The notes: a model not told the origin generated them from the letters alone. A stretch of DNA of 64,000 bases from CAZDWZ01 sp964509425 (GCA_964509425.1 CAZDWZ010000007.1:285075-349074); one strand, 5' to 3'. Positions 27,854 through 36,440 are shown, numbered from the stretch's first letter. Numbers and translations: made by a program.

Positions 27854-28570
27854 CTAGTATGCGAAATCCTGCCAATTCATCATAGGGTTTAGACGGGCCG
27901 GGTAATTTGTTGCCCCGAAGTCAAACTCGGTGCTCGTTCGATTACTCAACATTCCCTCTGCCTGAGCGGGTTGTACGTTTCTCACTGAGCTTCCCGCGGC
28001 CGAGTAGTCCGTTGCTCCCACGGAAACCCCAGGACTCGCTTGATATCCAATTGTTACATCCGCGGGGGCAGACTGCACAATTGCCACCGGATTTCCTACG
28101 ATCGAATAGTCCATCCCTCCCGTAGAAAACTCAGGGGTCGCTTGATAACCCAGTGCGACGTCGGCCTGAGTTGGTTGACTCGTGCCTTCCGGTGTCGGTG
28201 CTGCCTCCATCGGTATTGCCGATTCAGACACTGAAATCGGAACACTCAGATTAAGATTCTGATTGCTCGCGACCGGAATGTGCTCCGTCGTCCCCGGAAG
28301 GACTCTAACGCTCGCAACCGGTTGTCCGGATTCATTAGTAACGGTGAAGTCGAAGACCTTCGTGCTATTATTTTTGATCCTAATATACTTCTGTCCCTTG
28401 ATAATCACCGAATCAATCTCCACCTCGATTTTTTGCTTTTCCTCTTCCTTCTTCTCTTCGGCCGAATTTGAGAATGTCCCGTTCAGGGACGTTAACGACT
28501 GCGCCGAAGCAGATCCCGAGAAAATTGCCAAAATAAGTGCGAACGCCAGAACTGATTTTGAATTATTCAT
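27854..28570 (-). CDS. secreted protein with three C-terminal repeats
   Basis: The 238-residue product has a signal peptide (residues 1-23, ending ASAQ), a Glu/Lys-rich patch (38-50), a small beta domain (about 50-115), then three imperfect repeats of about 34 residues. These begin QPTQADVALGYQATPEF, QSAPADVTIGYQASPGV and QPAQAEGMLSNRTSTEF, each with a GxxDYS/GATNY core. Repeats of this kind suggest a surface or periplasmic binding role. No family recognised. A strong terminator follows at 27799. Confidence 0.75.
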   Translation of the reverse strand: MNNSKSVLAFALILAIFSGSASAQSLTSLNGTFSNSAEEKKEEEKQKIEVEIDSVIIKGQKYIRIKNNSTKVFDFTVTNESGQPVASVRVLPGTTEHIPVASNQNLNLSVPISVSESAIPMEAAPTPEGTSQPTQADVALGYQATPEFSTGGMDYSIVGNPVAIVQSAPADVTIGYQASPGVSVGATDYSAAGSSVRNVQPAQAEGMLSNRTSTEFDFGATNYPARLNPMMNWQDFAY

Positions 28571-29495
28571 GTAAAACCTTTTTCCTGCTCACCGATTCAT
28601 ACCATCTCTTGAGGCGCCAACGTCCCCGCAAATCAATTATGAGTCGATGGCAAATAGTTCCCCTTACGTGCCAAAGTTTTCAGAAATTTAGATCCGGCCC
28701 CGGCGTTCGATGAGGATATCGACCCGTCGCAGTCGCAGAACCCCCCGTTTGCAAAAGATAATTCTCCCAGCGAAAAGACTGCGTCCGAGAATCTCTGATC
28801 ACGGGGCGTGACAAGACTGTAAGAATTCGGGCAATGCTGGAATTCGAGATATCCGAAGCGGCCAGCCAAAATTGATTCAATCGACTGTGATGAGTTCGCT
28901 ATGAAGGCTCTATTTTTGCGAATTCCTCAATACTTGGGATGAGGAGATCGAGCGCCACCACATTATCCTCGCTTCGATGTCTCAAAACTATGGTGCGATT
29001 CCTCTCGTCTCGTGGCCCGTGAATCAAGAGGAGCGGTATCTTGTCGATTGATCCGGAGATAGATATTTAGAAATCGAGATCAAACCGTTTTCGATCACCA
29101 GTCCCGCACCCAGAGCGAAGTCAAATCCAAACACTCTTCGAATCGCGAGCATCATGACGTGCTGCAAGCTGTGCAAAAGAACTGGCAAGTTATTGTCCAT
29201 GAATCCACCAGAAACCTGACGGTGAAGTGCGCTTCACAATCAGACTTTCCCGATAACACCGAGGTTCAACGAACTAAAAATGAGCACTATGATGAGGAGA
29301 AAAAGTATGTACCCCTACGGGGTGGTGGTAGCGAGAGGAAGGAATGTGATTTTCGCAACTTTCATACTTGAGTTTAGCATTCGGGCATTTCATTTCAATG
29401 TCAATCGCGTTCTTTCCTATCGCCGTCACCGCTGATCCGTGGGATCATGAGGCACGAAGAGGCAACCTCAATCACACCTCTCTAGGAGAAGTTAG
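28571..29495. other. long intergenic region, no gene supported
   Basis: About 925 bases. Two overlapping short minus-strand frames (28633-28880) have weak protein-like character but no start signal. No structural RNA was recognised. The right end supplies the ribosome binding site of the gene at 29496. Confidence 0.35.
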
Positions 29496-30050
29496 ATGCT
29501 CGAGAGAATCTTCAATCGATTTTATGCAGCGAGGCTCCTCGCTGCCCCCTTTATGATCTTGTATCTTGCGACGATGTCCGAACCCGCAGTGGCGGATACT
29601 GATGCGACCGTTTTCGCGGGATGTTATCTTCTGGAACTTTCACCGATTGAATCCGGCAGCGGTGCCGAGACGTTTCTTCCTAAGGAGTTTGAACTCAGAT
29701 TAGAAGGCGAGAAGAAGTCTTCCGGACAATACTCACTTATCCCTTCAACGATTTCAGTCAATGGACGTAACCTTCCTGGCAGCTGGATGGTGCGAGAAGA
29801 GTGGTTAAGAATTCGATGGGGCGATGGTTACGCGTTTGTCCAAGCGGATCTCAAGCGGGAGGGCGAAGTCTTAAAGGGCCGGGCGGGTACCTGGAGCGAT
29901 GACGGTGGTTTCGATAAATGGACGAACACCGCTGTCGCGACTCGAACGCGGTGCATCACTCGAGCCCAGTCAAAGGGGAGCGAGATCATAATTCAAACAG
30001 TTCCCGCAGCTTCGGAAAGTCAACCTCATTCGTCATCTAAGACGAAGTAA
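29496..30050 (+). CDS. secreted hypothetical protein
   Basis: The 184-residue product has a signal peptide (about residues 1-34, ending PAVAD). The mature part holds one compact domain beginning FAGCYLLELSPIESG, with many beta strands and a WSDDGGFDKW segment that recalls small lipocalin-like folds, without firm support. The tail is Ser-rich. AGGAGAAG precedes the ATG at 29496. It is followed 65 bases later by the YdjM-like gene, possibly the same transcript. Confidence 0.65.
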   Translation: MLERIFNRFYAARLLAAPFMILYLATMSEPAVADTDATVFAGCYLLELSPIESGSGAETFLPKEFELRLEGEKKSSGQYSLIPSTISVNGRNLPGSWMVREEWLRIRWGDGYAFVQADLKREGEVLKGRAGTWSDDGGFDKWTNTAVATRTRCITRAQSKGSEIIIQTVPAASESQPHSSSKTK

Positions 30051-30115
30051 CATCGCCTCTGCGCTCGGAAAGATTCACTTTTCGAGACTGATTTCGGCCT
30101 CGCCTTAAAAACCTT

Positions 30116-31273
30116 ATGGACAATATCACGCATTCTCTCATCGGAGCGCTTGTCGGCGGTTGGGCCGCTTCCAGGACCGAGACAGCCAAAGCCGCCGTGA
30201 TCGCCGCCTCGGTATTGGCAAATAATTTTCCGGATAGCGATGCATTCTATGCCCCGCTGCTCTCCAGGCCTCTCGGTTACATTCTTCACCACCGCGGACA
30301 TACCCACACGATCATCGGAGCTGTGGGTTGCGGGGTTCTCTCCTGGCTCATCATTCGAGGAATTTGCGGGATGCGTGGACTCGTCGTCGACCGCCGCGCG
30401 AACCGCGTGATGGCCGCTGTTTCATTTTTCGGCGCCCTTCTACACATCGGTCTCGACTCTCTAAACACATACGGTGTCCATCCATTCTGGCCGCTCGATA
30501 ACCACTGGTATTATGGTGACTCAGTTTTTATCATAGAACCCCTCCTCTGGATCTGCCTCGGCCTTGCTGCGTCCTGTTCCGCAGAGCTCAGGCAGTGTCG
30601 GAAACTATTCGCCGCAGTGGCCATTCTCGGAATCGCGCTCATCATATTTTCAGGATTCGTGCCACCAAAGCTCATCGCCCTGTATGGCTTGTTGGGTCTT
30701 TTTCTCGCCCTCGCGCATCTGCTGATTGCTCGAGCATGGAGAATCGGTCTTTGGTCGACCGCTTCGGTTGCCGTGTTGTCGATCTTCTTACTCAGCGGTC
30801 GGATGGCCGCCGCCGTCCAGCCGCTTTCATCGCCTGAGGGCAATTTTATAATGTCCTTCATCGGACCGACACCGGCGAATCCCTTCTGCTGGTCATGGCT
30901 CGAGATGCGAAGAACCGAAGAAGCAATCGTCTATGAGCAACAGTTCATCGAACCGTTCAAAACCGTATTCCCGCTCGACTGTGCAAAATATTCAATGTTT
31001 CGCACTACGGAGAACCGAAGCCAGAACAGCGTCGAATGGAGTCTTCCCCGCGGAGCATTCAGGTCAATCTCTTCAAACTGCCGGTGGGACGCTTTTCTCA
31101 GATTTGCGAGAGTCCCTACTCTCCAACTCTCTACGAACGGAACGACGATTGCCACGGACGTACGCTTTTCAAGGCAGGGAGCGAAGGGCTTCGCGAGCAT
31201 CCCGCTAGAGGGAACTTGTCCGAGGGCTGTGCCACCCTGGGAGCCTCCGGTCGACCGGCAGAAACTAGAATGA
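30116..31273 (+). CDS. YdjM-like membrane-bound metal-dependent hydrolase
   Basis: The 385-residue inner-membrane protein belongs to the DUF457/YdjM family. Diagnostic are the start MDNITHSLIGALVGGW, the HHRGHTHT histidine cluster (about 58-65), and GLDSLNTYGVHPFWPLDN with the GDS that follows, together a metal-binding set. Several membrane helices lie between residues 65 and 235, then a soluble C-terminal domain of about 130 residues. E. coli YdjM is LexA-regulated, but I see no LexA box here. The substrate is unknown. Confidence 0.88.
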   Translation: MDNITHSLIGALVGGWAASRTETAKAAVIAASVLANNFPDSDAFYAPLLSRPLGYILHHRGHTHTIIGAVGCGVLSWLIIRGICGMRGLVVDRRANRVMAAVSFFGALLHIGLDSLNTYGVHPFWPLDNHWYYGDSVFIIEPLLWICLGLAASCSAELRQCRKLFAAVAILGIALIIFSGFVPPKLIALYGLLGLFLALAHLLIARAWRIGLWSTASVAVLSIFLLSGRMAAAVQPLSSPEGNFIMSFIGPTPANPFCWSWLEMRRTEEAIVYEQQFIEPFKTVFPLDCAKYSMFRTTENRSQNSVEWSLPRGAFRSISSNCRWDAFLRFARVPTLQLSTNGTTIATDVRFSRQGAKGFASIPLEGTCPRAVPPWEPPVDRQKLE

Positions 31274-31693
31274 ACTCGTAATTCAAACTCGCATAAGATT
31301 TCTCACCTCGATAAACTTGAAGATACGCCAAAAGCTGTGTTCCCCTCGGAGCTTCCATTATTCTCAGCACCGACTGCCAGCGCAGACGTTTGAGACTGTA
31401 AAGTATTCGATACTTCTTCGAGAGTTTCCTCGGTCGGTTCGCAGCACACGTTTTGTATTCAGGCCCGGAAGAACTTCGGCTTATCAGTTATTTCCAATGG
31501 TTCTGCAGCTCGATCTCTCACCTTATGAACCGTGAATCCTGCTGGACAAACCGGCCCCTGCTTAGTGATGCAGTACTTGACGTAATTCGCTTGACCCCCA
31601 GGAAGGGACCCTGCATTTTCAATCCGAATTGCAGCGAATTTACTTTCGCTTACATCACTCTTGGACCGTGTGCCTTTCGAGGAGAAAGCAAGT
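31274..31693. other. intergenic, nothing recognised
   Basis: About 420 bases between two plus-strand genes, with several overlapping short frames and no start signals. No terminator hairpin with a T-run was seen. Confidence 0.35.
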
Positions 31694-32158
31694 ATGACAA
31701 CTTTCAGTCGAACCCGAATTCGCTGGTTCGTCAGCATCATGATTGCGCTTTCCTTGTTTGTGGTTCGACATAGTGCGCTTGCCGACGAATGCCTGGAGTA
31801 TGAACCGACTTCTGTCTCGGTTACCGGTGAGCTGCATCGCGCTACGTTTCCCGGCCGCCCGAATTACAGCAACTTCAGAGCCGGCGACGAGGCTGAAGTC
31901 TACTATGTTCTAAAGCCGATCAAGCCGATTTGTGTACGTGCGGGAGACGCGGGTGATTTCTGGAAGACAGATAAAAGTGACATCGACGCCATTCAGCTTA
32001 TTCTGGATGCGAAAAAATACAAAAAATATCGGCCGCTGTTACGGCACAAAGTAACCGCAACCGGAACTCTAATGCCACAGATGACCGGACATCATCACAC
32101 AGCCGTACTGTTGGATGTAACCGGTTTGAAGATAGCGGAACCTCGAAAGGCAAGATAA
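31694..32158 (+). CDS. DUF4431-like secreted protein
   Basis: The 154-residue product has a signal peptide (about residues 1-30, ending SALAD). The mature part, ECLEYEPTSVSVTGELHRATFPGRPNYSNF then AEVYYVLKPIKPICV, follows the DUF4431 pattern, a small periplasmic domain of unknown function. A later V-T-G repeat (KVTATGTLM and LDVTGLKI) looks OB-like. AGGAG lies about 9 bases before the ATG at 31694. Confidence 0.75.
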   Translation: MTTFSRTRIRWFVSIMIALSLFVVRHSALADECLEYEPTSVSVTGELHRATFPGRPNYSNFRAGDEAEVYYVLKPIKPICVRAGDAGDFWKTDKSDIDAIQLILDAKKYKKYRPLLRHKVTATGTLMPQMTGHHHTAVLLDVTGLKIAEPRKAR

Positions 32159-32383
32159 TCGCGACTCCACCTGCTGCTTCGGATGCTCTCGCCGAGAGTT
32201 CGATGTTCATGAGCAGCGGCGGCTTCCTCCTTCGGCGTCTGCTGAGAAATTGTGGGCTTGCGCGCGCCGGACATGGAAAAGCGGTGCCCGAACAGTTATT
32301 TCTTTGTTGGTACCGTTTGCCGATTGTTGTAGCGTTCCCCACGTCCGCACGGAATCAGTCCGTAATCTAATTCGGGAGAAATC

Positions 32384-32836
32384 ATGAAAAACATACTTGT
32401 TTCGCTGTTGATGACTTCGCTGTTCTTTGTCTCGAGTGCCATCGCCGCCGAAAAAACACTGTACGAACGGCTCGGCGGTGAGCCCGCCATCAAAGCTGTG
32501 ATCGAAGAGTTTGTGGCTCGTGCTGCCGCCGACACAAAGGTTAATTTCACTCGCACTGGAGAGCCCCGAACCTGGAAGGCAACACCTGAAAACCTTGCGC
32601 ATTTAAAACAGGGACTTGTCGCCTTCGTTTCAGAGGCCACTGGCGGCCCCAAAAATTACAAGGGAGCACCCATGAAAGGCGCTCATGCTGGAATGAGCAT
32701 TTCAAATGCCGAGTTCGACGCCTTAGCAGCCGATCTTTCCGGGGCACTCGATAAGTTCAAGGTCCCGGCAAAGGAGAAGCAAGAGCTGCTGACGATTGTT
32801 GGCACAACACGCGCTGACATCGTTGAAGAGAAGTAG
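32384..32836 (+). CDS. group 1 truncated haemoglobin with signal peptide
   Basis: The 150-residue product joins a signal peptide (residues 1-22, ending AIAAE) to a group 1 truncated globin (TLYERLGGEPAIKAVIEEFV to the end). The proximal haem ligand is H101 in MKGAHAGMSIS. Group 1 truncated globins bind O2 or NO and act in NO detoxification or redox roles; export to the periplasm is less common but known. GGGAG precedes the ATG at 32384 and a terminator follows at 32846. It appears monocistronic. Confidence 0.88.
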   Translation: MKNILVSLLMTSLFFVSSAIAAEKTLYERLGGEPAIKAVIEEFVARAAADTKVNFTRTGEPRTWKATPENLAHLKQGLVAFVSEATGGPKNYKGAPMKGAHAGMSISNAEFDALAADLSGALDKFKVPAKEKQELLTIVGTTRADIVEEK

Positions 32837-32845
32837 CCGCTCTGG

Positions 32846-32890
32846 CCGGTGAGCCGCTGGCTCACCGGAGTTTCTGCGTTTCTTTTTTTC
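32846..32890 (+). terminator. rho-independent terminator after the globin gene
   Basis: A perfect 10-bp stem (32846-32855 with 32859-32868, arms CCGGTGAGCC and GGCTCACCGG) with a 3-base loop is followed by a T-rich tract containing TTTCTTTTTTT. It sits 10 bases past the stop codon. Confidence 0.85.
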
Positions 32891-32924
32891 CGAGGCGTCA
32901 CCAAACAACCCAAAATTAATTGTT

Positions 32925-34070
32925 ATGCTGTCGCTTGATAAATTTTTTCTGGTGAGGCTCCTCGGTTTACTTCTACTCATCGCGATCACTTCCGAGGTGT
33001 TGGCACAAGACCCGTTTGTCGTTGGGGTAAGCATGCCGCTCACTGGTGAGGCTGCTGAAGCGGGCATCGCGGCGCAAAATGGTCTAAAAATGGCTCTCGA
33101 GGAAAATCCGGAAGCCTTTCGCCGATTTCAGTTTATCTACGAAGACAACAAATACGACGGCACCGCCGGAGTTTCAACTTTCACAAAGCTCGTTTCAATC
33201 AACCAGGCGCAGCTTGTTTTCATGTGGGGCGATACCCCTGCCATCGCGGCCGCCCCGCTTGCTGAGCGGACTAAGGTTCCAATGGTCGCGACTCTCACTG
33301 ATCACACGTCGGTGAATCGCAATCCCTACGTGGTGCGGTTCATTAATTCTTACGACCAATATGCCGACACACTCGTCAGCTATTTTCGAAAGGAGAATGT
33401 TCGCTCTGTTGGAGCCGTCGTCGTCGAGCTCGCCTATTACTCCAGTTACTTCGAAGCAATCCAGAAACGAATGAGCGGAGACTCAGAGGCCGTGTTGGTT
33501 GCGAAGGTGCTCCCTGATGCCTCCGATTTTCGATCGATCGTTCTTAAGCTGCGCGCGCGGAAATTTGACAGGCTCGGCTTCCTGGTTCTCCCTGGTCAAA
33601 TCACCCTTCTTTTTAAACAGCTCGGGGCGATCGGAGTCACCGCTGCGCCGTTTGGTGCCGACGATTTCGAAAGTGAATCGATGAGACGTGATGTCGGCGA
33701 AGCCATGGAGGGTTCCGTCTACAGCATGAACATCGTCACCGACGATTTTCAAACCCGGTATATCAAGCGTTTTGGAAACGATCTCTTCGCACCTTATGCT
33801 GCGAATGCCTTTGAGTTTGCACTGCTTCTTTCGACACTTCGATTGGACGAGAGTCCGAGAGATGGTCAGTCCATCATCGATCGACTGGCGACCTTCCGCG
33901 GCTCAAGTGGAGCGATGGGACGATACTTCTTCTGCGAAGATTCGACTCACGGTCGCTATTTCTACTTCCCAATCGTGGTGAAGAAAGTTGAGGGTGCGAG
34001 TCGACGTACAATCCACGGAAGTGTTGAGCCAAGCGGGTGTCCCAAGTCCGACCCGGTCGTTTCAAACTAG
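32925..34070 (+). CDS. periplasmic substrate-binding protein (Leu/Ile/Val-binding type)
   Basis: The 381-residue product has a signal peptide (about residues 1-27, ending VLAQ) and a type I periplasmic binding protein fold (Peripla_BP_6). It begins FVVGVSMPLTGEAAEAGIAAQNGLKMALEE, then VFMWGDTPAIAAAPLAERTKVPMVA and a GADDFES segment in the second lobe. Such proteins feed branched-chain amino acids or amides to ABC importers, or present ligands to sensors. No permease or ATPase lies next to it, so it is an orphan. The ligand is unknown. Confidence 0.85.
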   Translation: MLSLDKFFLVRLLGLLLLIAITSEVLAQDPFVVGVSMPLTGEAAEAGIAAQNGLKMALEENPEAFRRFQFIYEDNKYDGTAGVSTFTKLVSINQAQLVFMWGDTPAIAAAPLAERTKVPMVATLTDHTSVNRNPYVVRFINSYDQYADTLVSYFRKENVRSVGAVVVELAYYSSYFEAIQKRMSGDSEAVLVAKVLPDASDFRSIVLKLRARKFDRLGFLVLPGQITLLFKQLGAIGVTAAPFGADDFESESMRRDVGEAMEGSVYSMNIVTDDFQTRYIKRFGNDLFAPYAANAFEFALLLSTLRLDESPRDGQSIIDRLATFRGSSGAMGRYFFCEDSTHGRYFYFPIVVKKVEGASRRTIHGSVEPSGCPKSDPVVSN

Positions 34071-34111
34071 CAAGCGATGATAGAAGTATCATTGCAATCC
34101 TGCCTCCTCCG

Positions 34112-34312
34112 CTATTGATGGCTTGCAAGCAGTATTCGCTCCTCTTCCTGGAAGTGAGCAGCATCCGCACCGAGGTCTTCGGCCGCGATCGTCTGGGCAC
34201 GGGTCGATGTGTAGAACGCCATGCTCCAAGATATCGACGCGAAAATGCCAAGGAGCACAAGGCTAAAAAATACAAATCGAAGTGCGAAGAGCTGCGGTTT
34301 TGGTCGTGGCAT
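34112..34312 (-). CDS. small single-span membrane protein
   Basis: The 66-residue product has a basic N-terminus (MPRPKPQLFALR), one clear membrane segment (about residues 9-32), and an acidic soluble tail. Charge distribution predicts the N-terminus inside. It lacks a strong ribosome binding site and family evidence, so it is a moderate-confidence gene. It converges with the binding-protein gene. Confidence 0.4.
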   Translation of the reverse strand: MPRPKPQLFALRFVFFSLVLLGIFASISWSMAFYTSTRAQTIAAEDLGADAAHFQEEERILLASHQ

Positions 34313-34446
34313 TCAGCGTTCGACAAATAGAGAGAAATATTATGTGGCCACTCATCAGCGACTCAAGCTTCGGCTCACGCGTTACTTATCCTAGAGCTTT
34401 TTATCCAAGAGACAAAGAGATGTTTCCTTCTGTTATTTCTCAGGGT

Positions 34447-34518
34447 CGGTCACACGGGGAATCGAACCCCGGCCTCCGAGTCGACAGCTCGGCATCCTTG
34501 CCACTAGACGATGTAACC
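34447..34518 (-). tRNA. tRNA-Asp(GTC)
   Basis: The cloverleaf folds fully: 7-bp acceptor, anticodon stem CCGAG/CTCGG, loop CTGTCGA giving GTC, and T-arm with TTCGATT. The discriminator is G, as expected for Asp. CCA is not encoded. It is the leftmost on the genome of a three-gene minus-strand block. Confidence 0.92.
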
Positions 34519-34549
34519 CTGAATGTGTCTGACGATGTACCCGTGAAAA

Positions 34550-34621
34550 TGTCTCCAGCCGGAATCGAACCGGCGTTCCCGCAATGAAAGTGCGGTGTCC
34601 TTGCCGCTAGACGATGGAGAC
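34550..34621 (-). tRNA. tRNA-Glu(TTC)
   Basis: A full cloverleaf with anticodon loop CTTTCAT (TTC), a 7-bp acceptor of GTCTCCA/TGGAGAC and a T-loop TTCGATT. CCA is not encoded. It shares its D-arm sequence with the neighbouring Asp gene. Confidence 0.92.
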
Positions 34622-34641
34622 CCGACAAAAACGAGCGAGAA

Positions 34642-34713
34642 AGCGGATGGTCGGGAACGATCCGACGCCACCGGTTTGGAAGACCGGGATGCTGCCAATA
34701 ACACCTCACCCGC
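34642..34713 (-). tRNA. tRNA-Gly(TCC) with altered T-loop
   Basis: The acceptor pairs GCGGGTG with CATCCGC, and the anticodon loop is CTTCCAA (TCC). The T-stem GTCGG/CCGAC closes a loop ATCGTTC, lacking the usual TTC at positions 54-56. It may be functional but divergent, or decaying. Confidence 0.75.
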
Positions 34714-34872
34714 GCATAGTTTTTGAACGACGTCGAACTCCTGCCGCACGGCACAAAAACTGCTCTCCGCTCTTTACGAAAGAGAATCCTCCGGGAGAGA
34801 AGCGGGTAGATGTTACAGGTCTATGATTCCCACTTCCTCCCGGAAGACCGTTGAACAGTGGACGCAGAGAGC

Positions 34873-35180
34873 TCTGGTCCGTCGGTAGGTCGTCCTAGTA
34901 TTTGCTTCGTGCAAAAATTCACCTCCTCGTCAGTCCGCAGACCAACTTGCGTTTTCTACTTAATTTTTCAGGAAATTCGGCTGAATCAGGTTCGGCGATG
35001 TAAGCCGCAATCCGCATCGCCGGAATCGGAGGAGCCGGCGAGAGAGCCGGATCCGGCGGCGTCGCATTCGACGCACCCGAAGCGCGCAAACCGCTCTCCT
35101 CTCCCCCGATCGGGAGATAAGAAACAGCCGGCTATTCGAAAAATGCGCGTCATACGAGCGAAAATTTAAAACATGCGAAT
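34873..35180. other. intergenic within the tRNA region
   Basis: About 300 bases with no tRNA or supported gene. It ends at a minus-strand terminator. Confidence 0.35.
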
Positions 35181-35227
35181 AAAAAAAAAGGCCATCGCGA
35201 CGCCCTGATGCTGGAGTCGGGATGACC
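35181..35227 (-). terminator. rho-independent terminator on the minus strand
   Basis: GGCCATC and CGAC (35190-35201) pair with GTCG and GATGACC (35216-35227) with one internal mismatch. On the minus strand the hairpin is followed by nine T (35181-35189). The transcript it ends must come from the 35.2-35.6 kb gap, where only the small frame at 35323 is a candidate. Confidence 0.75.
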
Positions 35228-35322
35228 TGTAACAAGATTCAGTATAAGTGCGCGGTGAGTGAGAATCAAGAAAAATCTTGAAATTTAATCAAGTTTCTTT
35301 TACACTCGCTCTTGTGAAAACT

Positions 35323-35515
35323 TTACGCGTTAAAAATCTGTTCGACTCTTCGTCGAAGTCCGCGAGCGGGATACATCTCCCCGCGGCGGCGCGTGCGTAC
35401 GCCCATCGCTGGCGTCATTATTGTCGCCAAGCATAACTGGCGTCGATTCGTTCGCCAAACCTCCTGATTAGTTTTCATTTCACGAAGTATCTTTTGTTCT
35501 CGTTCACTGATCACT
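35323..35515 (-). CDS. possible small basic protein
   Basis: A GTG at 35515 opens a 63-residue frame starting MISEREQKILREM and ending in Arg-rich segments. The N-terminal helix recalls the DUF3040 start pattern, but the rest does not. It is the only candidate gene for the minus-strand transcript that ends at 35181-35227. No clear ribosome binding site. Confidence 0.3.
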
Positions 35516-35611
35516 AGCCCGGAGCTCGGCGGCCGCACACGGACGATGGTCGAACTCGAACTTGTCGCTTCGTTGAGGCGATGCGCTCGAGGTGTGTACA
35601 ACGCAGAATGT

Positions 35612-35640
35612 AAAAAGCGCGCCGCAGTAATGCGGCGCGC
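35612..35640 (-). terminator. rho-independent terminator on the minus strand
   Basis: Perfect 9-bp arms GCGCGCCGC (35617-35625) and GCGGCGCGC (35632-35640) are followed on the minus strand by TTTTTA. It stands 21 bases before tRNA-His and would stop minus transcription coming out of the tRNA array. Confidence 0.75.
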
Positions 35641-35661
35641 AGAAATCAGTGCAGGCAATGT

Positions 35662-35734
35662 GGTGTAGGTAGCTTAACGGCAAAGCGCTGGGCTGTGAAC
35701 CCGGAAGATGTAGGTTCGATTCCTATTCTACACC
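35662..35734 (+). tRNA. tRNA-His(GTG)
   Basis: The anticodon loop is CTGTGAA (GTG). An extra G at -1 (35662) faces the discriminator C (35734), the identity mark of tRNA-His. The acceptor and T-arm pair fully. CCA is not encoded. Confidence 0.94.
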
Positions 35735-35799
35735 CCTCTTTTTCCCCGCATTTTAGCGGGTCCGGAGGCTTGCGCCTATCAAACGGAGGATGGTCGCGC

Positions 35800-35870
35800 G
35801 GGAGAGTGGTGTAATGGGAGCACCCCTGCCTTGCAAGCAGGAAGTTTGGGTTCGAATCCCAACTTTTCCA
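35800..35870 (+). tRNA. tRNA-Ala(TGC)
   Basis: Anticodon stem CCTGC/GCAGG with loop CTTGCAA (TGC), T-loop TTCGAAT, discriminator A. The acceptor has two G-T pairs and lacks the G3-U70 pair expected for Ala, having G3-U71-type wobbles instead; the exact position should be checked. Confidence 0.88.
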
Positions 35871-35985
35871 ATTTTTCTGGGGCACGCGGATGACCTTCGC
35901 GGTTGGCCTGAGGGTCGCCTGTATCAAGTGACCCGCACAAAAGTGGCCCGTACGAAGGTGGCCCGCGCAATGGTGGCCCATACAA

Positions 35986-36056
35986 AGGCGGATGGTGTAG
36001 CGGCAGCACAACTGTCTCCAAAACAGTAAGCCCGGGTTCGATCCCCGGTCCGCCTG
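35986..36056 (+). tRNA. tRNA-Trp(CCA)
   Basis: Anticodon stem ACTGT/ACAGT with loop CTCCAAA (CCA). The acceptor AGGCGGA pairs with TCCGCCT and the discriminator is G, both typical for bacterial tRNA-Trp. Confidence 0.93.
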
Positions 36057-36061
36057 TTCCT

Positions 36062-36132
36062 GCTCCGATGGCCGAATGGCAAGGCAGATGGTTGCAACCC
36101 ATTGATCGGGGGTTCGATTCCCTCTCGGAGCT
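36062..36132 (+). tRNA. tRNA-Cys(GCA)
   Basis: The acceptor GCTCCGA/TCGGAGC is perfect, the anticodon loop is TTGCAAC (GCA) and the discriminator is T, the key Cys identity base. It starts 5 bases after tRNA-Trp. Confidence 0.93.
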
Positions 36133-36170
36133 TTCTTTCTTTAGCGTGTGCTCGCAGTCTCGTGACTCCT

Positions 36171-36215
36171 CCACGGCTTGCCGTGAGCGAACGCCGCAGA
36201 GCGCGAGTCGAACGG
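36171..36215. repeat. REP-like palindromic element, copy 1
   Basis: It contains GGCTTGCCGTGAGCG (36175-36189) and GCGCGAGTCGAACGG (36201-36215). Both motifs recur at 36401 and 36427. It abuts the 3' end of the Ser(GCT) gene. Confidence 0.55.
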
Positions 36216-36297
36216 AAGCGGCAGGATTTGAACCTGCGCACCCTTTCGGGTGACCTCGACTTAGCAAGTCGGTGCAATACCACTCTGCCACGCTTCC
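36213..36297 (-). tRNA. tRNA-Ser(GCT)
   Basis: A class II tRNA: a long variable arm with stem CACCC/GGGTG around GAAA, anticodon loop TTGCTAA (GCT), T-arm GCAGG/CCTGC and discriminator G. The acceptor is GGAAGCG/CGCTTCC. Confidence 0.93.
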
Positions 36298-36327
36298 ATG
36301 TTTTTCGTAGGCGCTCACTTGTGCGGG

Positions 36328-36440
36328 ACCCTTCGACTCGCTCTCGCTCGCTTCCCTCGACGAACTCGGAACAAGAAGGTCCGTTCGACTCGCGACTATG
36401 GGCTTGCCGTGAGCGTCGCGCGCAGGCGCGAGTCGAACGG
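36328..36440. repeat. REP-like palindromic element, copy 2
   Basis: Arms CCGTTCGACTCGCG (36381-36394) and CGCGAGTCGAACGG (36427-36440) form a 14-bp inverted repeat. The left part carries ACCCTTCGACTCGCTCTC, found in reverse at about 38198-38226. The right end touches the Ser(CGA) gene. Confidence 0.6.

Noticed and set aside
28633..28880. Two short overlapping minus-strand frames
   Set aside because: One looks mildly protein-like but lacks a ribosome binding site, signal peptide or motif.
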